A stretch of 64,000 nt of DNA from the NCBI GenBank assembly GCA_934793215.1, contig CAKVOP010000003.1, positions 62,001 to 126,000 of the forward strand. Direction: 5' to 3'. Shown here piece after piece: positions 16,067 through 24,078 of the stretch; the first letter of the stretch is position 1, and every line of letters begins with the position of its first letter. The notes below the pieces were generated by a model. The model had not been told where the DNA came from and ran no database searches. It saw only the letters and a list, made by a program, of their open reading frames with translations. Source of the DNA: an uncultured Clostridia bacterium (lineage in GTDB: Bacteria; Bacillota; Clostridia; Christensenellales; UBA1242). Position numbers and translations under genes: made by a program.

Positions 16067-16633
16067 TCATGTATTAAATTTTAAGTTCTTGACGCTATCT
16101 TCGAGAGTTATTATTGGTGGGAGAGAACTAAAATTTATTCCATAGTGGGCGTAAATTCGTTCAACATCAATCGATACAAGGCTTTCAAAGTCTACGTCGA
16201 TATTTTTGCACAAGTTTTTAATTGCCTCTTCACTTTTCCCTTCAAATTCTACATAGGCGGGAATGAGTGGCCAAAAATCAATATCAATTTCAACATCATC
16301 TAACACATATCGAATTCTTCGATTTTCTTGCATGCTTCTTGCAAAATATCCAAGTTTATTTAACATTTCGTCGGTTGTATTAAAATCGGACACCATAATT
16401 TCGCATTCTTTTGTTCCATCGATTTTTGAATTGGCTATTTCTTTTATAGTTAATGTCGTTTCTACCCCATTAGTACGAAGTCTTATCCAACTATTTGGTT
16501 TTACGGGAGTGAAATCATAGCAGTTTCTTATTTGAACCCAATCGCCTACAAAATCAGCATTTTTGTCTTTTAGTTTTTTAATAAATTGGGCAACATCGAC
16601 ATTTAAAAGTCTGCATTCAATTTCAGTTTTCAT
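16067..16633 (-). CDS. CYTH-domain protein (triphosphate-tunnel enzyme or class IV adenylate cyclase type)
   Basis: A 188-residue cytoplasmic protein of the CYTH (triphosphate tunnel metalloenzyme) superfamily, whose members hydrolyse inorganic or thiamine triphosphate or make cAMP. The N-terminal ExExK-type motif is TEIECR, with Arg where Lys is usual. Further tunnel strands are visible: WIRLRTNG, TTLTIKEI, ECEIMVSD, NRRIRYVLDDVEIDIDFWP and AYVEFEGKS. The ATG at 16633 is chosen because AAAGGAG lies 8 nt upstream; a longer frame starts at 16660 without one. The exact substrate cannot be decided. Confidence 0.82.
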   Translation of the reverse strand: MKTEIECRLLNVDVAQFIKKLKDKNADFVGDWVQIRNCYDFTPVKPNSWIRLRTNGVETTLTIKEIANSKIDGTKECEIMVSDFNTTDEMLNKLGYFARSMQENRRIRYVLDDVEIDIDFWPLIPAYVEFEGKSEEAIKNLCKNIDVDFESLVSIDVERIYAHYGINFSSLPPIITLEDSVKNLKFNT

Positions 16634-16800
16634 ATTATTTACTCCTTTGTTCAGTTTCATTATATCATAAAAACAAAATTCTTCAAAGCAAAGAAAAGAA
16701 AGCGTCTGTATTTTCGCAGTTCTTCGCTATGCAACAAGGTTGGATGCTACTTTTAATTGAATATGTTAAACTACTCCCTGTTCAAAAAATATTCTTCCTA

Positions 16801-17514
16801 TTAGAAAATAGTTGTTGCTTCTGTTTTATTGCTATCAGGGGCAATGCATTCTTCAGGTTGTAGTGAAATTGAAAAGATTGATTTTTCAGGATAAGTTAGA
16901 TATTCATCGTCAATGTTTTCTTTTTCGAAGATATTTGTGTATTTTTCTCTTATCTTATCTATGCATTTCATTTCTAATAGATATAAAGCAGAGAGTGCAG
17001 TTAAAACATTTTTAAGATTCGCTTTTTTAAAGTTGTTTATCACAGTTATTTTGCCATCAATCATCTTTCGAGTTATGCGATGATGCTTTAGGTCGTTGTA
17101 GGCGTTCCACCAAGTGGGATAATTTGTTATCTCGTTATTTTTATTTGTTTCCACTTCTCCCCAAGGGAAGAAATTCAAATTATATAGTTCTAGGTTCACA
17201 AGTTTAAGATTAAATGGATCTTTAATTCGAAACATAAACTTTAGAAAGTCTTTAATGGTATTGCATTTGTAATTTTGATCATATTCTCTTACAAGCCTTT
17301 GCATTACCACATTGATTTCGTTACAAATAGCTCCTAGTAGAAATTCAAATTCTATAGAAAAAGTGCCATAATTTTCACTATCGATTGACACAAATTTGTC
17401 AGTCTCAACAAATTTTTGTTCTAACGCGATATAATGCTTCCAGAATTCATGATAAAAATTATGCTCTTCTTCTAACTTTTGACAAACAATCCTATACTCT
17501 TCAACTTCATTCAT
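16801..17514 (-). CDS. Unknown protein, possibly HEPN-like
   Basis: A 237-residue soluble, mostly helical protein. I do not recognise the family. A central segment WWNAYNDLKHHR followed by a long helical stretch ending ALSALYLLEMKC resembles the Asp/Lys/His/Arg-containing helix seen in some HEPN-type and abortive-infection-associated proteins, but this is weak. The gene is not flanked by a recognisable antitoxin. The start is supported by an extended -10 only 6 nt upstream (leaderless) rather than by a Shine-Dalgarno sequence. Confidence 0.65.
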   Translation of the reverse strand: MNEVEEYRIVCQKLEEEHNFYHEFWKHYIALEQKFVETDKFVSIDSENYGTFSIEFEFLLGAICNEINVVMQRLVREYDQNYKCNTIKDFLKFMFRIKDPFNLKLVNLELYNLNFFPWGEVETNKNNEITNYPTWWNAYNDLKHHRITRKMIDGKITVINNFKKANLKNVLTALSALYLLEMKCIDKIREKYTNIFEKENIDDEYLTYPEKSIFSISLQPEECIAPDSNKTEATTIF

Positions 17515-17520
17515 GTTTTC

Positions 17521-17529
17521 ATTATATCA
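17521..17529 (-). promoter_or_regulatory. Extended -10 promoter, leaderless
   Basis: On the minus strand TGA-TATAAT (17521-17529) ends 6 nt before the ATG at 17514. No ribosome site fits between them. The -35 region is weak, compensated by the TGn extension. Confidence 0.65.
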
Positions 17530-17643
17530 TTTTTTTATATAATTAAAAGCGTTTTCATAAGGAATATGCTTTTTTTATCAAATAAATTGATTTCATAAAA
17601 AATTAAACAAGCAATTTCTATTTTCATCATTTCTCTAAAAACA

Positions 17644-17678
17644 AAAATTCCAAAGCGATCATTTCGCTTTGGAATTTT
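17644..17678. terminator. Terminator of tRNA-Ser
   Basis: A perfect 15-bp stem (17644-17658 with 17664-17678, core TTCCAAAGCGA) with a 5-nt loop, followed on the minus strand by a T-run. Confidence 0.9.
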
Positions 17679-17680
17679 AT

Positions 17681-17771
17681 TGGCGGGAAGAGAGGGATTT
17701 GAACCCTCGCGCCGGTTACCCGACCTACAGCCTTAGCAGGGCCGCCTCTTCGACCTCTTGAGTATCTCCCC
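17681..17771 (-). tRNA. tRNA-Ser (GCT)
   Basis: A 91-nt class II tRNA with encoded CCA. The acceptor GGGGAGA pairs with TCTTCCC, the anticodon stem is CGGCC/GGCTG around CTGCTAA (anticodon GCT), and a long variable arm and a T-arm with GGTTCAAATCC are present. Confidence 0.94.
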
Positions 17772-17786
17772 ATGCCGATGGTTAGA

Positions 17787-17815
17787 GAATAACACATAAG
17801 TTAAGTATTTGTCAA
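17787..17815 (-). promoter_or_regulatory. Promoter of tRNA-Ser
   Basis: Minus-strand TTGACA (17810-17815), a 17-nt spacer and TTATTC (17787-17792) lie 16 nt before the mature tRNA. Confidence 0.7.
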
Positions 17816-18004
17816 TCTTTTTTTCATTAAAGAAGGCGGTTTGCTTAAATTTTTATATTTTGAATGGTACAATTCATTATTTTTCTGGATTACTTGTATT
17901 AAGAAAATTATTTGAAGTTAAAGCGATTAAACTGTTTGATGTAAATCTTTGAATTGACGCTGAATCAAGAAATTTAATCATTGCTTGAAGCACTTGCTTA
18001 TGTG

Positions 18005-18057
18005 TTGATTTTAGGAACGAATTATGTTATCATTCTTTTATGACGAAACTTGTCGAA
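18005..18057 (+). promoter_or_regulatory. Promoter followed by tandem Spo0A boxes
   Basis: TTGATT (18005-18010), a 17-nt spacer and TATCAT (18028-18033) form a promoter. Immediately downstream are TGACGAA (18041-18047) and TGTCGAA (18051-18057), direct repeats with 10-bp spacing. The placement over or just after the transcription start resembles the abrB arrangement, where Spo0A represses. Confidence 0.65.
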
Positions 18058-18073
18058 AAGTGGGGAAGAAAAG

Positions 18074-18802
18074 TTGAAAAAGAAAAAGTTTAAACAAAAA
18101 CGCAAAGCTTGGTATAGAGGGTTAAAGCAAATAATGAAGATTCGCTATAAAAAGACGAAGTTTATTTTTTTAGGAGACAAGCCGAGTGAGGGTAGTATTA
18201 TTTTAAGTAATCATGAAGGGACAGATGCACCGATGGCACTTGAAATCTATGCTGAATTTCCAGTAAGAATGTGGGGAACGGCAGAGATGAATTCTGGAAT
18301 AAAGAAACTATATAAATATCAAACGCAAGTTTACTATCACGAAAAGAAACATTGGAATTTACACCTGGCACGACTGTTTTGTCTGCTCGCAAGTCCTCTT
18401 ACAAACTTATTCTATAAAGGACTAAACCTTATTTCAACCTATCAAGATGCAAGATTTAAAACAACTATCAATGAGAGCATAAAATCAATTGTTGAGGAAA
18501 AAGAAAACTTGGTCATTTTCCCAGAGAAGTCTCCAGATGGTTATATGGCGCATATTCAAGGGTTTTATGCTGGGTTTATTGTCTTGGCCCAGACACTTTA
18601 CAAGCAAGGATATGATGTGCAGATTTATGTATCTTATTTCAAGAAAAAAGAAAGAGTTTACATTTTCGATGAGCCCATTTTATTTAGTGCTTTAAAATCT
18701 ACATTTTCTTGTAGAGAGGACATAACGCAATATTTGGTTGATAGATGCAATGCATTGGGCACGCTTGATGTCAAAAGTTGTACCGATAAAAAAGATAATT
18801 AA
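18074..18802 (+). CDS. PlsC-like 1-acyl-glycerol-phosphate acyltransferase family protein
   Basis: A 242-residue membrane-associated acyltransferase of the lysophospholipid family. The catalytic block is SNHEGTDAP (His and Asp four residues apart, one less than the usual HX4D) and the acceptor-binding block is FPEKSPDGYM, corresponding to FPEGTRS. The N-terminus is highly basic (KKKKFKQKRK). TTG 18074 is taken as start because GGGGAAG lies just upstream; an earlier TTG at 18050 would overlap the Spo0A boxes. It probably acylates a glycerolipid intermediate, but substrate is unknown. Tandem 0A boxes suggest sporulation-linked control. Confidence 0.75.
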   Translation: MKKKKFKQKRKAWYRGLKQIMKIRYKKTKFIFLGDKPSEGSIILSNHEGTDAPMALEIYAEFPVRMWGTAEMNSGIKKLYKYQTQVYYHEKKHWNLHLARLFCLLASPLTNLFYKGLNLISTYQDARFKTTINESIKSIVEEKENLVIFPEKSPDGYMAHIQGFYAGFIVLAQTLYKQGYDVQIYVSYFKKKERVYIFDEPILFSALKSTFSCREDITQYLVDRCNALGTLDVKSCTDKKDN

Positions 18803-18818
18803 AAATCAGGTTAAAACA

Positions 18819-18858
18819 AAAAAAATAAAACCATCATATAAAGTGGTTTTATTTTTTT
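18819..18858. terminator. Bidirectional terminator
   Basis: AAAATAAAACCA (18822-18833) pairs with TGGTTTTATTTT (18844-18855), between the convergent acyltransferase and rubrerythrin genes. Confidence 0.85.
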
Positions 18859-18898
18859 GATGTGGACTTCTTAACAGCAACTATAACCCGTTTTTATT

Positions 18899-19495
18899 TT
18901 AAAAGCGGAGGTCGGGAGAAAGGTTTAATGTGCAATAGCCTTGTTTTGCATGGCAAAGAGGACATTCCTCCCAAGCTTCTTTATCAAAACTTACATATCC
19001 ACAAGTTGGACAAATCCACGCAACTTCTTTTGCGCGTTTGTACAAGGTTTTATCTTTCATTTGTCTATGCAATTCTTTGAATACTTCTGCGTGTCGTATT
19101 TCAACCTCTCTTATCATGGCAAACATGTTAGCGATTTCAACAAACCCCTCATCGCGGGCAGTCTGTTCAAAATCGGCGTAGGCGTCAGCCTCATCGTTTT
19201 CGTCTTCTGCAAGCAGTTTGAGATTGTTAAGTAAATCCCATTTTTCCTTAAAAGGCAAACCTAATGATATATCAATGTTATCAACTTGTTTCACCTCTGC
19301 GTCTTGTATTTTCATGTAGATGACTCTCGCGTGATTAAATTCTTGATAAGCAATCTTGTCCACCAGTTGAGCAATTGCTTCATAACCATTCATTCTAAAC
19401 CCGTATTCTACAAATTCGTACCTCGTTCTTGCACTACATTCGCTTACAAATGCCCTGGCAAGGTTAACATAAGTTTGGCTATCCTTAAGTTTCAT
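18899..19495 (-). CDS. Rubrerythrin
   Basis: A 198-residue non-haem iron protein that reduces hydrogen peroxide in anaerobes. Residues ~1-150 form the ferritin-like four-helix bundle with Glu/His metal ligands (ECSARTRYEFVEYG, EFNHARV, DFEQTARDEGF, REVEIRHAEVFKE). Residues ~163-190 form the rubredoxin-like centre with CPTCG and CPLCH. Length and order are standard. The ribosome site GAGGAGG precedes the ATG. I saw no clear PerR box upstream. Confidence 0.95.
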   Translation of the reverse strand: MKLKDSQTYVNLARAFVSECSARTRYEFVEYGFRMNGYEAIAQLVDKIAYQEFNHARVIYMKIQDAEVKQVDNIDISLGLPFKEKWDLLNNLKLLAEDENDEADAYADFEQTARDEGFVEIANMFAMIREVEIRHAEVFKELHRQMKDKTLYKRAKEVAWICPTCGYVSFDKEAWEECPLCHAKQGYCTLNLSPDLRF

Positions 19496-19726
19496 ATTTC
19501 CTCCTCTTTAAGATTATTGCCAAAAAACAACAATATATACATAAAATTTTTTTTGAATAGTACAAATATTTACTATATTTGCTATATCCGCCTAAAACAA
19601 AGACATATAGCGTTATTTATGCAAAAAACAAAGTGTTGTATTTAGGCGTAATAAAATGGCTATAACCCTTTCAAATAAAGGCCTGTAGCGTTTATAAAGA
19701 AAATTTTTGCATTTTTGTGAAAATGT

Positions 19727-19755
19727 TTGTTTTTTTGAATAAAGTATAGTATAAT
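19727..19755 (+). promoter_or_regulatory. Promoter giving a probable leaderless SDR mRNA
   Basis: TTGTTT (19727-19732), a 17-nt spacer and TATAAT (19750-19755). The ATG at 19763 lies 7 nt after the -10. The ATG at 19754 overlaps the -10 itself and cannot be used. No ribosome site is present. Confidence 0.7.
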
Positions 19756-19762
19756 GCCTTAC

Positions 19763-20563
19763 ATGAAAGAGAGAAAAAGCAAAGTTATAGTTATCACAGG
19801 TGCTAGTAGTGGTATAGGACTAGCCACTGCATTGAGGCTTGCAAAAGAAGGAAACAAAGTTTATGGCATAAGCCGAAATGAATTTTCTAGTGACAAATTT
19901 TCATGTCTTGTTGGAGATGTGAATGACGAAAGCAGAATGGTAAGTCTGTTTGATGAAATTGAAAAGAGAGAGGGAAGAATAGACGCACTTATAAATAACG
20001 CGGGATTTGGGATAGCCGGAGCTATTGCAGACACCAAAAAGGAAAATGTTGAGGCAATTGTAAACACCAATCTTACCGCAGTCATATCCCTTTCTGGGAA
20101 AATCATTCCGTATCTTCAACGTGCGGGCGGGGGAAATATAATCAACATTTCTTCTGTTGGTGGAATTGTGCCACTTCCATTTCAAGCATGTTATTCTGCG
20201 ACAAAAGCGGGTGTTGAGATATTTTCAAGGGCCCTTGCGGGAGAGGTTAAACAAGATAACATAAAGGTGACAGCGGTGCTTCCCGGAGATACCAAAACGG
20301 GTTTTACAAAGGCAAGAATTGTCGACGAAAAGCAAGATTCAACTTATAATGGCAGAATGAAAAAATCAGTTGGCAGAATGGCTCATGATGAGCAACATGG
20401 CAAAAGCCCAGATACAGTTGCAAAAGTCATTTCAAAGGTTCTAAAAAGTAAACGACCACCTTTGCGAAAAACGGTCGGCTTTATGAGCAAGTTTGAAGTG
20501 TTTTTAACAAGAATTGTTTCAACAAAATTTATAAATTCTATAGTTAAAAAAATATATGGTTAA
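19763..20563 (+). CDS. Short-chain dehydrogenase/reductase
   Basis: A 266-residue classical SDR. The nucleotide-binding motif is TGASSGIG (~13-20), followed by NNAG, the catalytic Ser in NISSVGG, and Tyr-Lys in YSATK. A C-terminal extension (FMSKFEVFLTRIVSTKF) is amphipathic and may touch the membrane. It lies 12 bases before an alpha-oxoamine synthase. Such a pair could reduce the 3-keto product of that enzyme, as in sphingoid-base synthesis, but many SDRs have unrelated substrates. Confidence 0.88.
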   Translation: MKERKSKVIVITGASSGIGLATALRLAKEGNKVYGISRNEFSSDKFSCLVGDVNDESRMVSLFDEIEKREGRIDALINNAGFGIAGAIADTKKENVEAIVNTNLTAVISLSGKIIPYLQRAGGGNIINISSVGGIVPLPFQACYSATKAGVEIFSRALAGEVKQDNIKVTAVLPGDTKTGFTKARIVDEKQDSTYNGRMKKSVGRMAHDEQHGKSPDTVAKVISKVLKSKRPPLRKTVGFMSKFEVFLTRIVSTKFINSIVKKIYG

Positions 20564-20575
20564 GGAGTTAGAAAA

Positions 20576-21757
20576 ATGGATATTTTTAAAAAGACAAGAG
20601 AGCATCAAATGTATGACACAGTAAAGGAATCGGGAGTATACCCATATTTTCATCAGTTGACATCTGGTCAGGACACAGTGGTTCAAATGGAAGGTCGTGA
20701 GACTATTATGATTGGCTCAAACAACTACCTTGGACTCACTTCACACCCAGAAGTAATTAAGGCAGGAGTTGAAGCACTTCAAAAATACGGAACAGGGTGC
20801 AGTGGTTCGAGATTCTTGAATGGAACACTAGACAAGCATGTTGAACTTGAAAACGAACTTGCTAAATTTTTGCACAAAGAAGCTTGCGTTACTTTTTCAA
20901 CTGGATTTCAAAGCAATCTTGGAATTATTTCTGCTATTGCTGGAAGAAATGACTATATTTTGTGTGATAAAGAAAATCACGCTTCTATTTATGATGCATG
21001 CAGACTCAGTTATGCGAAGATGGTTCGCTATGAGCATTCAAATATGGAAGACCTTGAAAGAAAACTTAAAGAAGTTCCAGAAGATAAAGGAATATTGATC
21101 GTAACTGACGGTGTTTTTTCTATGAGTGGAGAAATCTGTAAACTTCCTGAAATAGTTGCACTCAAGAAGAAATATGGTGCCAGAATTATGGTCGATGACG
21201 CACATGGGCTTGGGGTGCTCGGTGCAAATGGTCGTGGTACGGGCGAACATTTTGGACTTGAAGATGAGGTTGATATCATTATGGGAACATTCTCAAAATC
21301 GCTTGCTTCTCTTGGCGGATACATGGCAGCAGACGCAAGAGTGGTTGAGTATGTAAAGCATACTTCTCGTCCTTATATTTTCTCGGCAAGTATTACCCCT
21401 GCTTCTGTGGCATGTGCAATGGCAAGTTTGAAAATTCTTGAGAGAGAACCAGAAAGGGTTGCTCGTCTTCGCGAAATTTCAAACTATATGAGAAATGGAC
21501 TAAAAAAATTGGGAGTAAATATTATTGAAAGTACCACTCCAATTATCCCAATTTACACTTATGATGATGCAAAGGCGTTTATGGCTTGCAAACTACTTCT
21601 TGAGAGAGGAGTTTATGTAAATCCAGTAGTAACACCAGCCACACCACCAGGAATGGCTCTTTTAAGAACAAGTTACACCGCAACTCATACAAAAGAGCAA
21701 ATGGACAAGGCTATGAAAGAAATTAAGGCTGTCCTTGACGAACTCGAAATTAAATAA
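20576..21757 (+). CDS. PLP-dependent alpha-oxoamine synthase (Kbl/BioF/Spt-like)
   Basis: A 393-residue cytoplasmic enzyme condensing an amino acid with an acyl-CoA. Features include NNYLGL near the start, YGTGCSGSRFLNGT, DDAHGLGVLG, and the PLP-lysine segment GTFSKSLASLGGYMA. Family members are glycine C-acetyltransferase (Kbl), 8-amino-7-oxononanoate synthase (BioF), 5-aminolevulinate synthase and serine palmitoyltransferase (Spt). The GTFSKS lysine motif, rather than the GTLGKA common in Kbl and BioF, favours Spt-like chemistry. No threonine dehydrogenase or biotin genes are near. The preceding SDR fits a ketone-reduction partner. The ribosome site is AAGGAG. Confidence 0.88.
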   Translation: MDIFKKTREHQMYDTVKESGVYPYFHQLTSGQDTVVQMEGRETIMIGSNNYLGLTSHPEVIKAGVEALQKYGTGCSGSRFLNGTLDKHVELENELAKFLHKEACVTFSTGFQSNLGIISAIAGRNDYILCDKENHASIYDACRLSYAKMVRYEHSNMEDLERKLKEVPEDKGILIVTDGVFSMSGEICKLPEIVALKKKYGARIMVDDAHGLGVLGANGRGTGEHFGLEDEVDIIMGTFSKSLASLGGYMAADARVVEYVKHTSRPYIFSASITPASVACAMASLKILEREPERVARLREISNYMRNGLKKLGVNIIESTTPIIPIYTYDDAKAFMACKLLLERGVYVNPVVTPATPPGMALLRTSYTATHTKEQMDKAMKEIKAVLDELEIK

Positions 21758-21856
21758 ATGAAATTTTAACACTATGATTTATAGTGAAACAGGCTCAACA
21801 ATGCAAAGGCCTGTAAGAGCGAAATAAAAAGATTGGTGCATTTATAGCAAACAGCA

Positions 21857-21890
21857 AAAAAGACAAAGTGGACTACACCTTGTCTTTTTT
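21857..21890. terminator. Terminator after the synthase gene
   Basis: AGACAAAGTG pairs with CACCTTGTCT (one A-C mismatch) around a 5-nt loop, with A and T runs on each side. The remaining spacer to 22011 shows no gene. Confidence 0.8.
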
Positions 21891-22011
21891 GGTAAAAATT
21901 TATAAAAATTTTGAACTGACCTTATTATCTCATATTTGGCAATATAAACTCTTTTTAAGTTCGTTTAATGTTAATATTTGTTTTTAAATATATAAATCAT
22001 AAAACTCCTGC

Positions 22012-22866
22012 CTATTCTCTTTCATCTTCGTTATCAAAAGGTATGGTTGCACTTGCTTCTTCTGGAGAGTCATATATGAAAGGAACAATTTGATTGCCCC
22101 TGTCATCTATTACGCCCCATTTGTCATCTGCACAAACACAAATTTTTCCCTCGAAAAATGTTTGCATTCCTTTAAACTTGCAAGGGATTATTTCTTCGCC
22201 TTCACAATTTAAATAACCCCATTTGCCATTTTTATTTACATAAGCAAACCCATCGCAGTCAATGACAACATCATAAACACATGGTGCGAGTTCATTTCCG
22301 TCTTTTCCTATTAAACCATATTTATTTGATCTTTTAACTCTTCCCATTCCACATAAGAAGTCGCTTGCGAGGTCGTATATGCAAGGAGTGATTTGCTTGC
22401 CTTGATTGTTAATATATCCAAAATGGTTCTTTTGGCGAACGACAGCAATTCCTTCAGAAAATCTTTCAATAGTATCATATCGGCAAGGTAAAACCAACTC
22501 TCCATTTGTGTTTATAAGTCCAAATTTCCCTTTGTTTTTTACTTTTGCTAGTCCATCTACGAAAGATTCTACATAGTCATATCGGCAAGGAATAACCTCT
22601 TTTCCTTCCATATCTGTAAATCCCCAATGTTTATTCCTTAAAACACGAGAATACCCATCTCTATATTCTTCGACATAATCATATTTGCTTTTTGGAATTA
22701 AATTGCCTTCTTCGTCAATTAATCTCCATTCGTTGTTTTTTAAAACTAAAGCTATTGAACAGTTAAATGTCGTTACGCTTTCATATATACAAGGAATAAC
22801 AATCTTTCCGTTTTCGTCTTTGTATCCCCATTTGTCTCTTTTGTTTTTTATTGGTGTAAGACCCAT
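22012..22866 (-). CDS. WG-repeat protein
   Basis: A 284-residue protein built of eight to nine WG repeats of ~30 residues, each with a core such as KWGYKDENGKIVIPCIYE, HWGFTDMEGK, KFGLINTNGE, HFGYINNQGK, KWGYLNCEGE or KWGVIDDRGN. WG repeats are a KWGYID-type beta domain of unclear function, often found in gut Bacillota and Bacteroidota. There is no signal peptide, so it is probably cytoplasmic. A conserved Cys in the IPCxY position of most repeats stands out. The ribosome site is AAAGGAG. Confidence 0.9.
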   Translation of the reverse strand: MGLTPIKNKRDKWGYKDENGKIVIPCIYESVTTFNCSIALVLKNNEWRLIDEEGNLIPKSKYDYVEEYRDGYSRVLRNKHWGFTDMEGKEVIPCRYDYVESFVDGLAKVKNKGKFGLINTNGELVLPCRYDTIERFSEGIAVVRQKNHFGYINNQGKQITPCIYDLASDFLCGMGRVKRSNKYGLIGKDGNELAPCVYDVVIDCDGFAYVNKNGKWGYLNCEGEEIIPCKFKGMQTFFEGKICVCADDKWGVIDDRGNQIVPFIYDSPEEASATIPFDNEDERE

Positions 22867-22940
22867 TTTAATCTCCTTTATATATCAAATAATATACAAA
22901 AAAACAAGCGAGTTGTCAATACTGGCTTGTTTACATGTAA

Positions 22941-23969
22941 TTAAAATCTTGACATTTTTAAAGTCTTTTGTTTTCTTTTTAGTTTTAAAGATTTGATTTT
23001 TTCTTTGTATTTAAACTTTGTTTGTGTTTTAAGTAAGGGATTTTTCATTTGTGCAATTTTGTTTTGAAGAGCAGACTTTTCTTTCATAAAATTGCCTTGT
23101 CCTATCGTTTCAGTGACAAGCGAAGAGAAAACAAAGGCTTTTTCATCAATAGAAGAGACTAGCTTTTTCATTTCCACTGCTTGTGAAGAAGGAATAAGTA
23201 CTAAAAGCATTTTTTTATCTGCTAGTGAATATGCTCCACGGACATTTATCTCTGTTACACCACGATGATATTTGGCCATGATGGCATGTGCAATTTCGTC
23301 GCCTTTGTCGCAAACAATGTGGTAAGCAACAACACTTTTTGCACTGTCTAGCACAAAATTTGTGGCAAGAGAACTAATTAGAGATACTAGAACTGCGTAC
23401 AATCCAGTTTGAATGCCTGATGTGGCAACGGATAAAATTAAAACCAAAATATTAAATCCCAGAATGCAATAACCTGTCTTAATTTTAGGGAACTTGTGAT
23501 TTACTAATGCCCCCAAAACATCACTTCCCCCAGTTGATCCTCCCAGTCTTAAGGCAAGTCCTACACAAAGTCCAGAAAGTATTCCGCCGACAATCGCGAA
23601 AAGTAGTTTGTCGGGAGTGGCAACTATTGTATTTATAAGCCCAAATTGCATGGCGAGAGTGTAAGACCCCATTCCTACGCCAGACAGCACCAAGAATTTC
23701 CAACCAAAACTTTTAAGTGCAAGTAAAAATACAATTGAATTTAATACTAAATATATTACTGCTGTTGGAATGTTTAGCCCCGCTTGAAAAATCAAGTTAT
23801 GAATGATTAGTGCAAAACCACTCATTCCTGTTGGAATAATGTCTTGTGACTCAAAAAAAGTTTTGAAAGCACAACCGCCTACAAAGCCAATAACTGCGAC
23901 GGCAAGTGCAGTAAGTAAAAATTTTAACACCTCGCGGGTTTGTTTTGATTTAATTTTCTCATTTTTCAT
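22941..23969 (-). CDS. YitT-family membrane protein (DUF161/DUF2179)
   Basis: A 342-residue inner-membrane protein. The first ~210 residues contain five to six hydrophobic segments with the family marks IIPTGMSG and RLGGSTGGSDVLG; residues ~230-310 are the soluble DUF2179 domain (YHIVCDKGDEIAHAIM, HRGVTEINVRGAYS). The C-terminal tail is strongly basic. The ATG at 23969 is favoured over the upstream in-frame start at 24059, because an extended -10 stops 6 nt before it; no Shine-Dalgarno is visible. Transport substrate unknown. Confidence 0.88.
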   Translation of the reverse strand: MKNEKIKSKQTREVLKFLLTALAVAVIGFVGGCAFKTFFESQDIIPTGMSGFALIIHNLIFQAGLNIPTAVIYLVLNSIVFLLALKSFGWKFLVLSGVGMGSYTLAMQFGLINTIVATPDKLLFAIVGGILSGLCVGLALRLGGSTGGSDVLGALVNHKFPKIKTGYCILGFNILVLILSVATSGIQTGLYAVLVSLISSLATNFVLDSAKSVVAYHIVCDKGDEIAHAIMAKYHRGVTEINVRGAYSLADKKMLLVLIPSSQAVEMKKLVSSIDEKAFVFSSLVTETIGQGNFMKEKSALQNKIAQMKNPLLKTQTKFKYKEKIKSLKLKRKQKTLKMSRF

Positions 23970-23975
23970 AATGTT

Positions 23976-23984
23976 AATATAACA
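23976..23984 (-). promoter_or_regulatory. Extended -10 promoter of yitT, leaderless
   Basis: Minus-strand TGT-TATATT (23976-23984) ends 6 nt before the ATG at 23969. The -35 region is poor. Confidence 0.55.
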
Positions 23985-24043
23985 CAAAATTAATAAAACA
24001 AAAAATTTTTTAGCAACAAATATAGGCATAAAGGTAAAATATT

Positions 24044-24072
24044 TTGAATTATTCGGCATATTGTGATAATAT
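24044..24072 (+). promoter_or_regulatory. Promoter of the lipid kinase gene, leaderless
   Basis: TTGAAT (24044-24049), a 17-nt spacer and TAATAT (24067-24072) stop 6 nt before the ATG at 24079. No ribosome site is present. It is divergent from the yitT promoter 60 bp away. Confidence 0.6.
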
Positions 24073-24078
24073 AAAAAT

